Shown one piece after another: positions 11,916 to 12,215 of a stretch of 12,215 nt of DNA (position 1 is its first letter; the number at the start of each line of letters is the position of its first letter). This DNA is from Chitinophagales bacterium (lineage in GTDB: Bacteria; Bacteroidota; Bacteroidia; Chitinophagales; UBA2359). Made by a program: the position numbers and the translations under genes. The notes beneath the pieces are model-generated. The model saw only the letters and a list, made by a program, of their open reading frames with translations, was not told where the DNA came from and searched no databases. Where the stretch lies: NCBI GenBank assembly GCA_020631035.1, contig JAHDIA010000107.1, forward strand, positions 1 through 12,215, read 5' to 3'.

Positions 11916-12215
11916 TGTATATGCTAGTTGTAATTGGTGGGTTGATTTTAATTTAAACAATGAAACACATATACAACAACACCATAACATAACTAGTAAT
12001 TAACATTGGAGCTGTTTATCTGATGCGCCATCGTTGTTTGGATTGTTACTCCATTCAACTTTTATTTCAAATTACAAGTGGGAATAACAATGGTATTGGT
12101 TTTGTCTGAAATCAATGCTGGGATAGTTGTGTCTTTTGAGCATAGGAGTATTGCTTCTTTTGCTAAATTTCATTGAAAAATGGAGGTGGAAATGTATTGC
12201 TTTTTTTAAAACTAA
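11916..12215 (+). other. Gene-free 3' end of the window, probable long leader region
   Basis: I find no convincing gene in the 300 bases after the promoter-like element. Only very short frames occur: a 10-codon ORF at 11960-11992 (MKHIYNNTIT), 28 codons at 12023-12109 and 28 codons at 12090-12176, the last two overlapping in different frames. Two similar stretches, CTAGTTGTAATTGG (11924-11937) and CTAGTAATTAACATTGG (11993-12009), are the only internal repeat seen. The likeliest reading is the untranslated leader of a gene that starts beyond 12215. Confidence 0.4.

Overview
This is an AT-rich chromosomal window that most likely comes from the phylum Bacteroidota. The supporting signs are a type IX secretion system (T9SS) type B sorting domain on a large secreted protein, the Bacteroidota-style SdhAB pair, recurrent TAnnTTTG promoter -7 elements, start codons without a clear Shine-Dalgarno, and a long-form urocanate hydratase. 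A Saprospiria-like gliding bacterium would fit, but that placement is an inference and not read directly from the sequence.

Layout. Positions 2-1226 hold the 3' end of sdhA followed 1 nt later by sdhB (succinate dehydrogenase/fumarate reductase), closed by a hairpin terminator. A structured dispersed repeat (copy 1, 1300-1466) follows. Next is a divergent pair: an outer-membrane beta-barrel protein with a long Lys/Glu tail on the minus strand (1481-2233), and a 910-residue multidomain secreted protein with a T9SS type B C-terminus on the plus strand (2422-5154). The 510-bp gap between convergent genes (5155-5664) is not empty: it holds several plus-strand promoter-like elements, a 12-bp palindrome, a very strong intrinsic terminator (a candidate small RNA unit), and a divergent third relative of the dispersed repeat. 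On the minus strand come hutU (5665-7710) and, upstream of it, a DoxX-like membrane protein with a cysteine-rich tail (7792-8505).

The 583-bp gap 8506-9088 is the most unusual stretch. It carries copy 2 of the dispersed repeat (8569-8758), a pair of imperfect direct repeats, and between those a 90-bp MITE-like element (8868-8957). That element has 18-bp terminal inverted repeats, a central hairpin and flush 7-bp direct repeats that look like a target-site duplication. A lipoprotein with a TonB-C-like domain and a secreted TPR protein then overlap by ATGA (9089-10452), followed by a THUMP-domain RNA methyltransferase with a TTG start (10571-11728). The last 487 bp contain two hairpins and a good -7 element but no convincing gene. 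They probably form the long leader of a gene lying beyond the window.

The genes do not form a single pathway. sdhAB serve the TCA cycle and respiration, hutU serves histidine catabolism (no other hut gene is in view), and the envelope proteins are separate units. The most novel material is in the intergenic DNA: a family of structured repeats with a covarying end stem, and a miniature inverted-repeat element with an apparent target duplication.
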